This document shows positions 31,611 to 39,010 of a stretch of 64,000 bases of DNA, one piece after another. Position 1 is the stretch's first letter; each line of letters opens with the position of its first letter. The stretch spans positions 1-64,000 of the forward strand of contig CALLKI010000019.1 of assembly GCA_938008415.1 (NCBI GenBank). The letters run 5' to 3'. Position numbers and translations under genes: made by a program. The notes beneath the pieces are model-generated. The model searched no databases and was not told where the DNA came from. It worked only from the letters and a program-made list of their open reading frames with translations. The stretch comes from an uncultured Luteimonas sp. (GTDB taxonomy: Bacteria; Pseudomonadota; Gammaproteobacteria; Xanthomonadales; Xanthomonadaceae).

Positions 31611-32140
31611 CCAGGAAGATCCGCTTCCGCATCGCCATTGCCGCATCCGTCGCCAGCCTGGCGCTGGCGGCGTGCACGACACATCCCGTGGAACAGGCAG
31701 CGCCACCACTGACCAGCGCGACGCCGGAGGAGATGGTGGCGGCGATCCGCGCCGCGGCGGGGGATGGCGACGGCGAGCTCACCGTGCAGCCGCTGCGCGA
31801 CCCGATGGTCGAGGACCTGCGCGTAGCGGCCGGGCGCCTGCACGAGCAGGGGCGGCATGCCGAGGCCGCGGAGGCGCTCGACCGCGCGCTGGCGATCACG
31901 CCGGAGGATCCCGCGCTGCTGCAGGAACGCGCCGAGGCGGCGATCCTGCTGCGCGACTTCGCCCGTGCCGGCGAACTGGCCGAACGCGCCTATGCGCTGG
32001 GCGCGCAGGTCGGCCCGTTGTGCCGCCGCCACTGGGCGACGATCGAGCAGGTGCGCCTCGTCGCCGGCGACGCCGAGGGTGCGGTGTCGGCGCGGCGGCA
32101 GGTGGAAGGTTGCCGGGTCGAGGGGCCGGTGCGTTACTGA
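31607..32140 (+). CDS. TPR-containing lipoprotein, likely PBP1b partner
   Basis: 177 residues. The ATG at 31607 overlaps the mrcB stop (ATGA), so it is translationally coupled. A lipoprotein signal ends in LALAAC (Cys about residue 23). The mature part carries one or two TPR-like repeats (DLRVAAGRLHEQGRHAEAAE, then LLRDFARAGELAERAYALG). It has no enzyme motif. The coupling suggests a periplasmic or outer-membrane helper for PBP1b, analogous in position but not in sequence to LpoB. This is an inference. Confidence 0.8.
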   Translation: MTRKIRFRIAIAASVASLALAACTTHPVEQAAPPLTSATPEEMVAAIRAAAGDGDGELTVQPLRDPMVEDLRVAAGRLHEQGRHAEAAEALDRALAITPEDPALLQERAEAAILLRDFARAGELAERAYALGAQVGPLCRRHWATIEQVRLVAGDAEGAVSARRQVEGCRVEGPVRY

Positions 32141-32190
32141 GGCCGGCGCCGCGCCGGGACGGGAAAAGGAGTCCCCGCCCCGCGGGACGA

Positions 32191-32196
32191 TAGACT
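32191..32196 (+). promoter_or_regulatory. -10-like TAGACT, predicted leaderless start
   Basis: TAGACT ends 6 bases before the ATG at 32203, with no ribosome site between, matching the leaderless layout at ruvB, queE and bioA. Confidence 0.45.
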
Positions 32197-32202
32197 GCGA
32201 CG

Positions 32203-34170
32203 ATGTCCACGCTTGCTCAGGAAAGCCGCGCGGCGCTGTCTGACGACGGCGAGCTGGCGCTGGCGTTGCCCGGATTCCGGCCACGCGAGGCGCAACAGCG
32301 CCTGGCGGAAGCGGTCGCGGACGCGATCGACCGGCGCGGCGTGCTGGTCGCCGAGGCCGGCACCGGCACCGGCAAGACCTTCGCCTACCTCGTGCCGGTG
32401 CTGCTGTCGGGCGTGCGCACCATCGTCTCCACCGGCACCCGCGCGCTGCAGGACCAGCTGTTCCACCGCGACCTGCCACGCGTGCGCGACGCGCTCGGCC
32501 GCGGCGCGAAGACCGCGCTGCTGAAGGGGCGGGCGAACTACCTGTGCCGCTACCGGCTGGAGCGCGCGAAGGGCGAGCCGCGATTCACGTCGCGCGAGCA
32601 GGCTGCGCAGTTCCAGCGGATCGTGGCCTGGAGCGGGCGTACCCGCTCGGGTGACCTGGCCGAGGTCGACGAGCTGCCCGAGGAGTCGCCGCTGCTGCCG
32701 CTGGTGACCTCGACCACGGACAACTGCCTCGGCGGCGAATGCCCGTTCTGGAACGACTGCTTCGTGGTGCAGGCCCGCCAGCGTGCGCAGTCTGCCGACA
32801 TCGTGGTGGTCAACCACCACCTGCTGCTGGCCGACATGGCGCTGAAGGAGGAAGGTTTCGGCGAGATCCTGCCGGGCGCGCAGGCCTTCGTCGTGGACGA
32901 GGCGCACCAGCTGCCGGAACTGGCCGCGCAGTTCTTCGGCGAATCGCTGGCGGCGCGGCCGCTGGTGGAACTGGCGCGCGACACCCTGGGCGAGTGCAGG
33001 GAGGTCGGCGGCGCGCTGGCGGTGGTGCAGGAACCGGCGCGCGGGCTGGAGAACGCGGTGCGCGCGCTGCGCGTGGCGATGGAAGGGCTGCCTGCGCGCG
33101 GCACGCGCGAGCGCGCCCTGGCGCAGCCCTCTGCCGGCGACGGACTGCGGGCGCTGGCCGGGGCGCTGGAGCGCCTGCGCGATGCCTGCGCGCCGCTGCG
33201 CGAGGCCTCGCCGGGGTTCGACGCCTGCCACGCGCGTGCGCAGGAGTTCCTGTCCCGGCTGGCGCGCTGGCATGGCGAGGGCGAGGGTGCGGAGGATGCG
33301 GCGGACGACGACGTGCGCTGGTACGAGCTGGGCACGCGCGGCTTCCGCCTGCAGCGCACGCCGCTGGACGTGTCCGGGCCGCTGCAGGCGTACCGCGAAC
33401 GCAGCCGCGCGGCCTGGGTGTTCACCTCGGCGACCCTGGCGGTGGACGGGCGCTTCGACCACGTCGTGCGGCGGCTGGGGCTCGCCGGGCCCGACACCCT
33501 GCTGGTGTCCAGTCCGTTCGACTGGGCCGCGCAGGCGCTGTGCTACCGGCCGCCGGGCTTGCCGCAGCCGGCCGCGCGCGACTACACCGCGCGCGTGGTC
33601 GAGGCCGTGCGCCCGGTGCTCGAGGCGTCACGCGGCCGCGCCTTCGTGCTGTTCGCCTCGCACCGCGCGCTGCGCGAGGCGGCGGAACTGCTGCGCGACG
33701 GTCCCTGGCCGCTGTTCGTGCAGGGCGAGGCGCCGCGCCACGTGCTGCTGCAGCGCTTCCGCGAGTCCGGCAACGGCGTGCTGCTGGGTGCGGCGAGCTT
33801 CCGCGAGGGCGTGGACGTGGCCGGCGGGGCGCTGAGCGTGGTGGTGATCGACAAGCTACCGTTCGCCGCGCCGGACGACCCGGTGTTCGAGGCGCGGCTG
33901 GAGGCGGTGCGGCGCGCGGGCGGCAATCCGTTCCGCGACGAGCAGCTGCCGCAGGCGGTGATCGCGCTGAAGCAGGGCGTGGGCCGGCTGATCCGCACCG
34001 AAAGCGACCGCGGCGTGCTGGTGCTGTGCGACCCGCGCCTGTCGCAGAAGGGTTACGGCCGGGTGTTCATGGATTCCCTGCCGCCGTTCCCGGTCACGCG
34101 CGCCATGGCCGACGTCGAGGCGTTCTTTGCGTCAGAATGCGCCCCCGCCGTCCACGAGGCGTCGGGGTGA
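32203..34170 (+). CDS. DinG/YoaA-type ATP-dependent DNA helicase
   Basis: 655-residue superfamily 2 XPD-like helicase. Walker A is VAEAGTGTGKTFAYLVPV (about residue 50). The four iron-sulfur-cluster Cys are suggested by NYLCRYRLER, NCLGGECPFWNDC. The DEAH box is FVVDEAHQLPEL. Motifs V/VI are FREGVDVAGGALSVVVIDKLPF and QGVGRLIRTESDRG. The XPD-type arrangement and length fit YoaA (partner of the polymerase chi subunit) more than full-length DinG, but I leave the symbol blank. Role: unwinding damaged DNA or D-loops. tsaB follows 58 bases later. Confidence 0.92.
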   Translation: MSTLAQESRAALSDDGELALALPGFRPREAQQRLAEAVADAIDRRGVLVAEAGTGTGKTFAYLVPVLLSGVRTIVSTGTRALQDQLFHRDLPRVRDALGRGAKTALLKGRANYLCRYRLERAKGEPRFTSREQAAQFQRIVAWSGRTRSGDLAEVDELPEESPLLPLVTSTTDNCLGGECPFWNDCFVVQARQRAQSADIVVVNHHLLLADMALKEEGFGEILPGAQAFVVDEAHQLPELAAQFFGESLAARPLVELARDTLGECREVGGALAVVQEPARGLENAVRALRVAMEGLPARGTRERALAQPSAGDGLRALAGALERLRDACAPLREASPGFDACHARAQEFLSRLARWHGEGEGAEDAADDDVRWYELGTRGFRLQRTPLDVSGPLQAYRERSRAAWVFTSATLAVDGRFDHVVRRLGLAGPDTLLVSSPFDWAAQALCYRPPGLPQPAARDYTARVVEAVRPVLEASRGRAFVLFASHRALREAAELLRDGPWPLFVQGEAPRHVLLQRFRESGNGVLLGAASFREGVDVAGGALSVVVIDKLPFAAPDDPVFEARLEAVRRAGGNPFRDEQLPQAVIALKQGVGRLIRTESDRGVLVLCDPRLSQKGYGRVFMDSLPPFPVTRAMADVEAFFASECAPAVHEASG

Positions 34171-34228
34171 TCCGCGTGGCTCCGCGCGTGCCGCCCCGCG
34201 CCGGACGCCCGGCCCGCAGGAAACCCGG

Positions 34229-34924
34229 ATGAAGCTGCTTGCCTTCGAGACCGCCACCGAAGCCTGTTCCGTTGCCGTCTGGTGCGACGGCGAGGTGCGC
34301 GAGCGCTTCGGCGTGGTGCCGAGGCGCCACGCCGAACTGGCGCTGCCGTGGGCGGAGGAGCTGCTGGCGGAGGCAGGCATCACCCGCGCGCAGCTGGACG
34401 GCATCGCCGTCGGACGCGGCCCCGGCGCGTTCACCGGCGTGCGCCTGGCGGTCGCGCTGGCGCAGGGCATCGCGCTGGCGCTGGACCGGCCGGTGGTGCC
34501 CGTGTCCACCCTGGCCGCGCTGGCGATGCGCGCGCCGGCGGGCCGGGTGCTGGCCGCGATCGACGCGCGGATGGGCGAGGTCTACGCTGCGCCGTTCATG
34601 CGTGGCGACGGGGGCGTGGAGGCGCTCGCCGCCGAGCGCGTGCTGCCGCCGGGGGCCGTGGAGCTGCCGGAGGGCGGGGAGGAATGGCACGGCGTCGGCA
34701 CCGGCTTCGCCGCGGCCGGCGGCGCCCTGCCGCGGGCGCTGGGCGGGCGGCTGGCGGGATTCGACGACCAGGCCCTGCCGCACGCCGCCGATGTCGCCCG
34801 GCTCGGGGTGCAGGCCTGGGCGCTGGGCGGGGCGGTCGCGCCGGAGCGGGTCGAGCCGGCCTACCTGCGCGACAACGTCGCCCTGACCCTCGAGCAGCAG
34901 GCGGCGCTGCGCGGGGAGCGTTGA
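34229..34924 (+). CDS. tsaB: tRNA t6A-synthesis protein TsaB
   Basis: 231 residues from the ATG at 34229. TsaB is the ASKHA-fold partner of TsaD in the complex that makes N6-threonylcarbamoyladenosine at position 37 of ANN-reading tRNAs. Typical landmarks are MKLLAFETATEACSVAV at the start, GIAVGRGPGAFTGVRLAVAL (about 60-80) and RVLAAIDARMGEVYAAPF. A CCGCAGGAAACC ribosome site precedes the start. It is upstream of lepB with a 68-base gap. Confidence 0.96.
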   Translation: MKLLAFETATEACSVAVWCDGEVRERFGVVPRRHAELALPWAEELLAEAGITRAQLDGIAVGRGPGAFTGVRLAVALAQGIALALDRPVVPVSTLAALAMRAPAGRVLAAIDARMGEVYAAPFMRGDGGVEALAAERVLPPGAVELPEGGEEWHGVGTGFAAAGGALPRALGGRLAGFDDQALPHAADVARLGVQAWALGGAVAPERVEPAYLRDNVALTLEQQAALRGER

Positions 34925-34992
34925 ACCGGGAACCTCCGGGCCGCCGGGCGGTCCATGCGGGGCAGTCTGGCACCCCACACCGGATACGCGCC

Positions 34993-35619
34993 ATGGCCAC
35001 CGCTCCCGCATCCGCCTCCCCACCGGCCCCGCTGCGCGCCCGGCTGCGCCGGGAACTGACGCCGTTGCTGCTGACGGTCGCGCTGCTGGTGGTGGCGCGC
35101 TCCAGCTTCGCCAACCATTACCATGTGCCCAGCGGTTCGATGGAGCCGACCCTGCGCCCTGGCGACCGGGTGCTGGTGGACATGGGTGCCTACGGCCTGC
35201 GCATGCCCTTCACCGGCAAGGTGCTGGTGCCGCGCGGGCGTCCCCGGCCCGGTGACGTGGTGGTGTTCCACTCGCCGGCGGATGGCACGCGCCTGATCAA
35301 GCGCGTGGCCGCGGTCGGCGGCCAGACCGTGGCCCTGGCCGATGGCCGGCTGGTGGTGGACGGAAGGCCGCTGTCGCCGCCCGGTGGCGACGTCGAGCGC
35401 CATGGCGCTCGCCTGGTGCGCCTGGACCTGTCCGATGGCGGCGGGCCGGACATCCCGCCGCAGCGCATCCCGCCCGGCATGGTGCTGGTGCTGGGCGACC
35501 ATCGTGGCGACAGCGCCGACGGCCGCTGGTTCGGGCTGGTGCCGGAGGAGGCGTTCTTCGGCCGCGCGGTGGGCGTGTTCTGGCGGCGCGGGCAGGGGCC
35601 GGTCTGGGAACGGCTGTAG
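34993..35619 (+). CDS. lepB: Signal peptidase I
   Basis: 208 residues from the ATG at 34993. Signal peptidase I cleaves Sec/Tat signal peptides at the outer face of the inner membrane. One membrane helix (TPLLLTVALLVVARSSF, about 19-36) leads straight into the catalytic Ser49 (PSGSMEPTL). The general base Lys103 is in RLIKRVAAVGG. Box E is VLVLGDHRGDSADGR. It is short and has a single helix, unlike E. coli LepB with two, and is not beside lepA, so a second lepB elsewhere in the genome is plausible. Confidence 0.93.
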   Translation: MATAPASASPPAPLRARLRRELTPLLLTVALLVVARSSFANHYHVPSGSMEPTLRPGDRVLVDMGAYGLRMPFTGKVLVPRGRPRPGDVVVFHSPADGTRLIKRVAAVGGQTVALADGRLVVDGRPLSPPGGDVERHGARLVRLDLSDGGGPDIPPQRIPPGMVLVLGDHRGDSADGRWFGLVPEEAFFGRAVGVFWRRGQGPVWERL

Positions 35620-35627
35620 CCGGGCGT

Positions 35628-36506
35628 TCAGTCGTCGACCAGGGTGCCGCCCGGCAGGAACAGCCAGGTGCGGGTGACGTGCAGCACGTCCACCTCCTCG
35701 TCCGTCTTCGGCAGCGGCGGGAAGGGCTCGGCGAGCCTGACGATCCGGAGCGCCGCGTCGTCGAGCAGGCGGATGCCACTGGACTGGATGATGTCGGCAC
35801 GCTCGACCGAGCCGTCACGGCGGATCGCCACGCTGATCACGAGTTGTCCGGACAGGCGCCGGCGTCGCGCCTCGTCGGGGTAGTTGAGGTTGCCGATGCG
35901 CTCGACCCGGTCCACCCACTGCCGCAGGTAGGCGGCATAGGCATATTCCCGGGTGCTGGCGGAGACGAACTTGCGCTTGGGCCGTTTGGCGTAGCGCTCC
36001 GAACGCATGTGGATCTCGGCGGCCAGGCGCGCCATCGCCATGTCCCGCTCCACCTTCTCCGGGCCACGCGGCAGGGGTGTTTCCTCCGCCTGCGGGGTCG
36101 ACCGGGGCTCCGGGCGATCGTCCGCGCCGCGGGTGCTGGCGACCACGCGCGATTCGGGCGGCGGGCTGGACTCGGGCGACTGCGCGCGCAGTTCCACCGG
36201 GGCGATGCCGTCCTGCGACTGCGGGCCGAAGCCGGTCCGGGCCTGGCGCGGGCGACGGGCCTGGTCGTGCTCGCCGCCGCCTTCGTTGCTGGCCTGCGCC
36301 AGGAAGTCGGCCTGGGCCTTCGTCAGCGGGCTGGTGGTCTCGGTGAGGATCACGTCCAGGGTCGGGGCCACCGGCGCGGCGTCCTCGACCACGAAACCCA
36401 CGCCCAGCACCAGCATCCCGTGCACCAGCAGCGACAGCACGAGGGTCGCGCCGAGCCGGTCGCGTTCGCCGATGCGGGGCGGTGCGGGCAGGGCGGCCTG
36501 GGCCAT
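35628..36506 (-). CDS. TonB-family energy transducer
   Basis: 292 residues. It has a short cytoplasmic start, one membrane helix (LGATLVLSLLVHGMLVLGVGF, about 18-39, with the TonB-type His), a Pro/Glu/Arg-rich periplasmic linker (about 75-155), and a C-terminal TonB domain (about 200-285: YPDEARRRRLSGQLVISVAI, DIIQSSGIRLLDDAALRIV). TonB proteins pass proton-motive energy from ExbB/D to outer-membrane receptors, but no exbB/exbD is next to it. It follows gshB by 6 bases in the same direction. It may serve a special role such as type IV pilus or receptor energising; this is unproven. Confidence 0.87.
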   Translation of the reverse strand: MAQAALPAPPRIGERDRLGATLVLSLLVHGMLVLGVGFVVEDAAPVAPTLDVILTETTSPLTKAQADFLAQASNEGGGEHDQARRPRQARTGFGPQSQDGIAPVELRAQSPESSPPPESRVVASTRGADDRPEPRSTPQAEETPLPRGPEKVERDMAMARLAAEIHMRSERYAKRPKRKFVSASTREYAYAAYLRQWVDRVERIGNLNYPDEARRRRLSGQLVISVAIRRDGSVERADIIQSSGIRLLDDAALRIVRLAEPFPPLPKTDEEVDVLHVTRTWLFLPGGTLVDD

Positions 36507-36512
36507 GGAGGG

Positions 36513-37460
36513 TCAGCGTGCGTCCGCTTCCAGCGCGTCGAACAGGAGCCCGGCGATGTTGAGGCCGAACTGGGCGTCCAGTTCGCGGATGCAGGTGGGG
36601 CTGGTGACGTTGATCTCGGTCAGCCAGTCGCCGATCACGTCCAGGCCGACGAAGCGCATGCCGCGCGCGCGCAGGGCCGGGCCGACCTGGGAGGCGATCC
36701 ACCGGTCGCGTCCGGTCAGCGGCCGCCCCTCGCCGCGGCCGCCGGCGGCGAGGTTCCCCCGGAACTCGTCGCCCTGCGGGATGCGCGCCAGGCAGTAGTC
36801 CACCGGGACCCCGTCGATCAGCAGGATGCGCTTGTCGCCCTCCACGATCTCCGGCAGGTAGCGCTGCGCCATGGCCAGGTGCCGGCCGCCGGCGGTCAGG
36901 GTCTCGAGGATCACGTTCAGGTTGGGATCGCCGGTGCTGGCGCGGAAGACGGATCGCCCGCCCATCCCGTCGAGGGTCTTGAGCACCACGTCGCCGTGTT
37001 CCGCGACGAAGGCCTTGAGGGTCGCGGGGTCGCGGCTGACCACGGTCGGCGGGCAGCACTGCGGGAACTCCAGCGCGGCCAGCTTCTCGTTCATGTCGCG
37101 CAGGCCCTGCGGGTCGTTCACCACCAGGGCTCCTTGGCGCTGCGCCACGGACAGGATCTGGGTGTCGTGCAGGTAGTCGGCGTCGACCGGCGGGTCCTTG
37201 CGCATCAGCACCAGGTCGCCTTCCCCCAGCGGGCGCTGTGACGCGGGTCCCAGTTCGTACCAGCCGGCCGGATCGTCGCGGACCTCCAGCGGGGCCAGGC
37301 GGGCCACGGCCCGGCCGCCGGCCATGCCCAGACCGCCGGGCAGGACGTAGTGTAGGCGGTGGCCGCGCCGCTGCGCCTCCAGCAGCATCGCGAAAGTGGA
37401 ATCCTTTGCGATCCGGATCGATCCGATCGGATCCATCACCACGACGACGTCGAACGGCAT
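36513..37460 (-). CDS. gshB: Glutathione synthetase
   Basis: 315 residues from the ATG at 37460 (MPFDVVVVMDPIGSIRIAKD), which matches the family start; a longer frame to 37490 or 37553 is unlikely. The ATP-grasp enzyme joins gamma-glutamylcysteine and glycine. Visible are LMRKDPPVDADYLHDTQIL, the ATP-binding VLKTLDGMGGRSVFR (about 145-160), and the C-terminal GLDVIGDWLTEINVTSPT metal/substrate site. It is divergent from pilG, the same neighbourhood as in Pseudomonas aeruginosa. Confidence 0.96.
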   Translation of the reverse strand: MPFDVVVVMDPIGSIRIAKDSTFAMLLEAQRRGHRLHYVLPGGLGMAGGRAVARLAPLEVRDDPAGWYELGPASQRPLGEGDLVLMRKDPPVDADYLHDTQILSVAQRQGALVVNDPQGLRDMNEKLAALEFPQCCPPTVVSRDPATLKAFVAEHGDVVLKTLDGMGGRSVFRASTGDPNLNVILETLTAGGRHLAMAQRYLPEIVEGDKRILLIDGVPVDYCLARIPQGDEFRGNLAAGGRGEGRPLTGRDRWIASQVGPALRARGMRFVGLDVIGDWLTEINVTSPTCIRELDAQFGLNIAGLLFDALEADAR

Positions 37461-37557
37461 GCGAACCACCTGCGGCTGACCGCCGCCCATGTTATCAGCC
37501 CGCGAGGGTGAAACTTCCCGCATTTTCGACGGGTTGCGCACTATTCCTGACAATCCC

Positions 37558-37588
37558 TTGACAGTCTCGCGGCGGGCTGGGGTATAAG
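37558..37588 (+). promoter_or_regulatory. Sigma-70-type promoter of the Pil-Chp cluster
   Basis: A perfect -35 TTGACA (37558-37563) and a -10 TATAAG (37583-37588) are separated by 19 bases (18 if GTATAA is used). Transcription would start near 37595, about 50 bases before the pilG ATG, which has a GGGGGAAAG ribosome site. Confidence 0.6.
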
Positions 37589-37643
37589 TGACCGGTCAGC
37601 GGCGCCGGCTTTGGGGAAGCGCCGCACCTTGGGGGAAAGACAA

Positions 37644-38045
37644 ATGACGCAAGACGGCGCTCGCGCCGGTAGCCTGAATGGGCTGCGGGTCATGGTCATC
37701 GATGATTCGAAGACCATCCGGCGCACCGCGGAAACCCTGCTCAAGCGCGAGGGCGCGGAGGTCGTCACCGCGACCGACGGCTTCGAGGCCCTGGCCAAGA
37801 TCGCCGACCAGAAGCCGCAGATCATCTTCGTGGACATCATGATGCCACGTCTGGATGGCTACCAGACCTGCGCGCTGATCAAGAACAACCAGATGTTCAA
37901 GAGCACCCCGGTGATCATGCTGTCCTCCAAGGACGGCCTGTTCGACAAGGCGCGTGGCCGCATCGTCGGCTCCGAGCAGTACGTCACCAAGCCATTCACG
38001 CGCGAGGAACTGCTCGACGCGATCCGCGCGCACGTCAGCGTCTGA
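37644..38045 (+). CDS. pilG: Twitching-motility response regulator PilG
   Basis: 133-residue single-domain receiver. The phospho-acceptor Asp64 is in IIFVDIMMPRLDGYQ; the acidic pair is in VMVIDDSKTIRR; the conserved Thr/Ser and Lys are in VIMLSSKDGL and VTKPFTREEL. PilG is the CheY-like output that promotes type IV pilus extension under ChpA control. It uses the ATG at 37644 rather than the GTG-led longer frame because of the ribosome site and family start. First gene of the pil-chp cluster. Confidence 0.95.
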   Translation: MTQDGARAGSLNGLRVMVIDDSKTIRRTAETLLKREGAEVVTATDGFEALAKIADQKPQIIFVDIMMPRLDGYQTCALIKNNQMFKSTPVIMLSSKDGLFDKARGRIVGSEQYVTKPFTREELLDAIRAHVSV

Positions 38046-38064
38046 CCGGGGGAGGGGGAGCTCC

Positions 38065-38430
38065 ATGGCACGCATCCTGTTGATCGAGGACTCGCCGACC
38101 GACACCGCCGTGCTCACGCAGATCCTGGAGCGCAACGGGCACGAGGTCCTGGCTTCCGCCACCGCCGAGGACGGCATCGAGACCTGCAAGCGCGAACGTC
38201 CCGACCTGGTGCTGATGGACGTGGTGCTGCCGGGCATGAACGGATTCCAGGCCACGCGCACGCTCGCCCGCGACAGCGACACCAGCGGGATCCCGGTGGT
38301 GATCGTCAGCACCAAGGGCATGGAGACCGACCGTGCCTGGGGGCTGCGCCAGGGCGCGAAGGGCTACATCGTCAAGCCGCCGAGCGAACAGGAACTCATC
38401 GGCCAGATCAACGCGCTGCTGGGGAGCTGA
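38065..38430 (+). CDS. pilH: Twitching-motility response regulator PilH
   Basis: 121-residue CheY-like receiver. Asp52 lies in LVLMDVVLPGMNGFQ, the acidic pocket in ILLIEDSPTD, and the Lys in GYIVKPPSEQEL. PilH counterbalances PilG and favours pilus retraction or acts as phosphate sink. It has a strong GGGGGAGGGGGAG ribosome site. Its stop overlaps the pilI ATG by one base. Confidence 0.95.
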   Translation: MARILLIEDSPTDTAVLTQILERNGHEVLASATAEDGIETCKRERPDLVLMDVVLPGMNGFQATRTLARDSDTSGIPVVIVSTKGMETDRAWGLRQGAKGYIVKPPSEQELIGQINALLGS

Positions 38431-38975
38431 TGGCGATCCAGGCGCCAGCAACGCCCTTCGACCTGCTCGCCGACTACGAGCGCCGCAGCCTGGCGCACGT
38501 CGCCGGCCTGCCGGAGCAGCTCGAGGCGCCGGGCCTGTGGCGCGGCGTCGGTTACCGGATCGGCAGGCGCAGGCTGGCCTCCGCGTTCGACGAGGTGGTC
38601 GAGATCCTGCCGATGCCGCAGGTCACGCCGGTGCCGCTCGCGCAGGCGTGGATGCTCGGCGTCGCCAACGTCCGCGGCAACCTGCTGCCGGTCGTCGACC
38701 TCAAGCTGTTCCTCGAGGGCGAGCGTACCGTGCTGCACGAGAACCTGCGGGTGCTCGTGGTGCGCCAGCCGGACGGGGACGTCGCGGTCACCATCGACCA
38801 GCTGTATGGACAGCGCAGCTTCCACGAGGAACAGCAGGTGCCCGCCGAGGGGATCGCGCAGGGCCGTTACGCGCATTTCATCGACCGGGCGTACCGCCTC
38901 GGCGAGGACACGTGGGGGGTGTTCAGCCTCGACCGGCTGAGCCGCACCCCGGAATTCAGACAGGCCGCGGCCTGA
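38430..38975 (+). CDS. pilI: CheW-like coupling protein PilI
   Basis: 181 residues with a CheW domain (about 35-180). Key pieces are GVGYRIGRRRLASAFDEVVE, VANVRGNLLPVVDLKLFL (the receptor/kinase coupling face) and the end RLGEDTWGVFSLDRLSRTPEF. PilI links the receptor PilJ to the kinase ChpA in the inner-membrane array. The start overlaps the pilH stop, so expression is coupled. Confidence 0.94.
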   Translation: MAIQAPATPFDLLADYERRSLAHVAGLPEQLEAPGLWRGVGYRIGRRRLASAFDEVVEILPMPQVTPVPLAQAWMLGVANVRGNLLPVVDLKLFLEGERTVLHENLRVLVVRQPDGDVAVTIDQLYGQRSFHEEQQVPAEGIAQGRYAHFIDRAYRLGEDTWGVFSLDRLSRTPEFRQAAA

Positions 38976-39010
38976 GCCGTCCGGCCGGCATGCAGATACA
39001 GGGGAATGAC

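Noticed and set aside
27765..31709. 1314-codon minus frame spanning a glycosyltransferase and the complement of mrcB
   Set aside because: Only the part up to about 29045 has glycosyltransferase sequence; the rest is antisense to mrcB.
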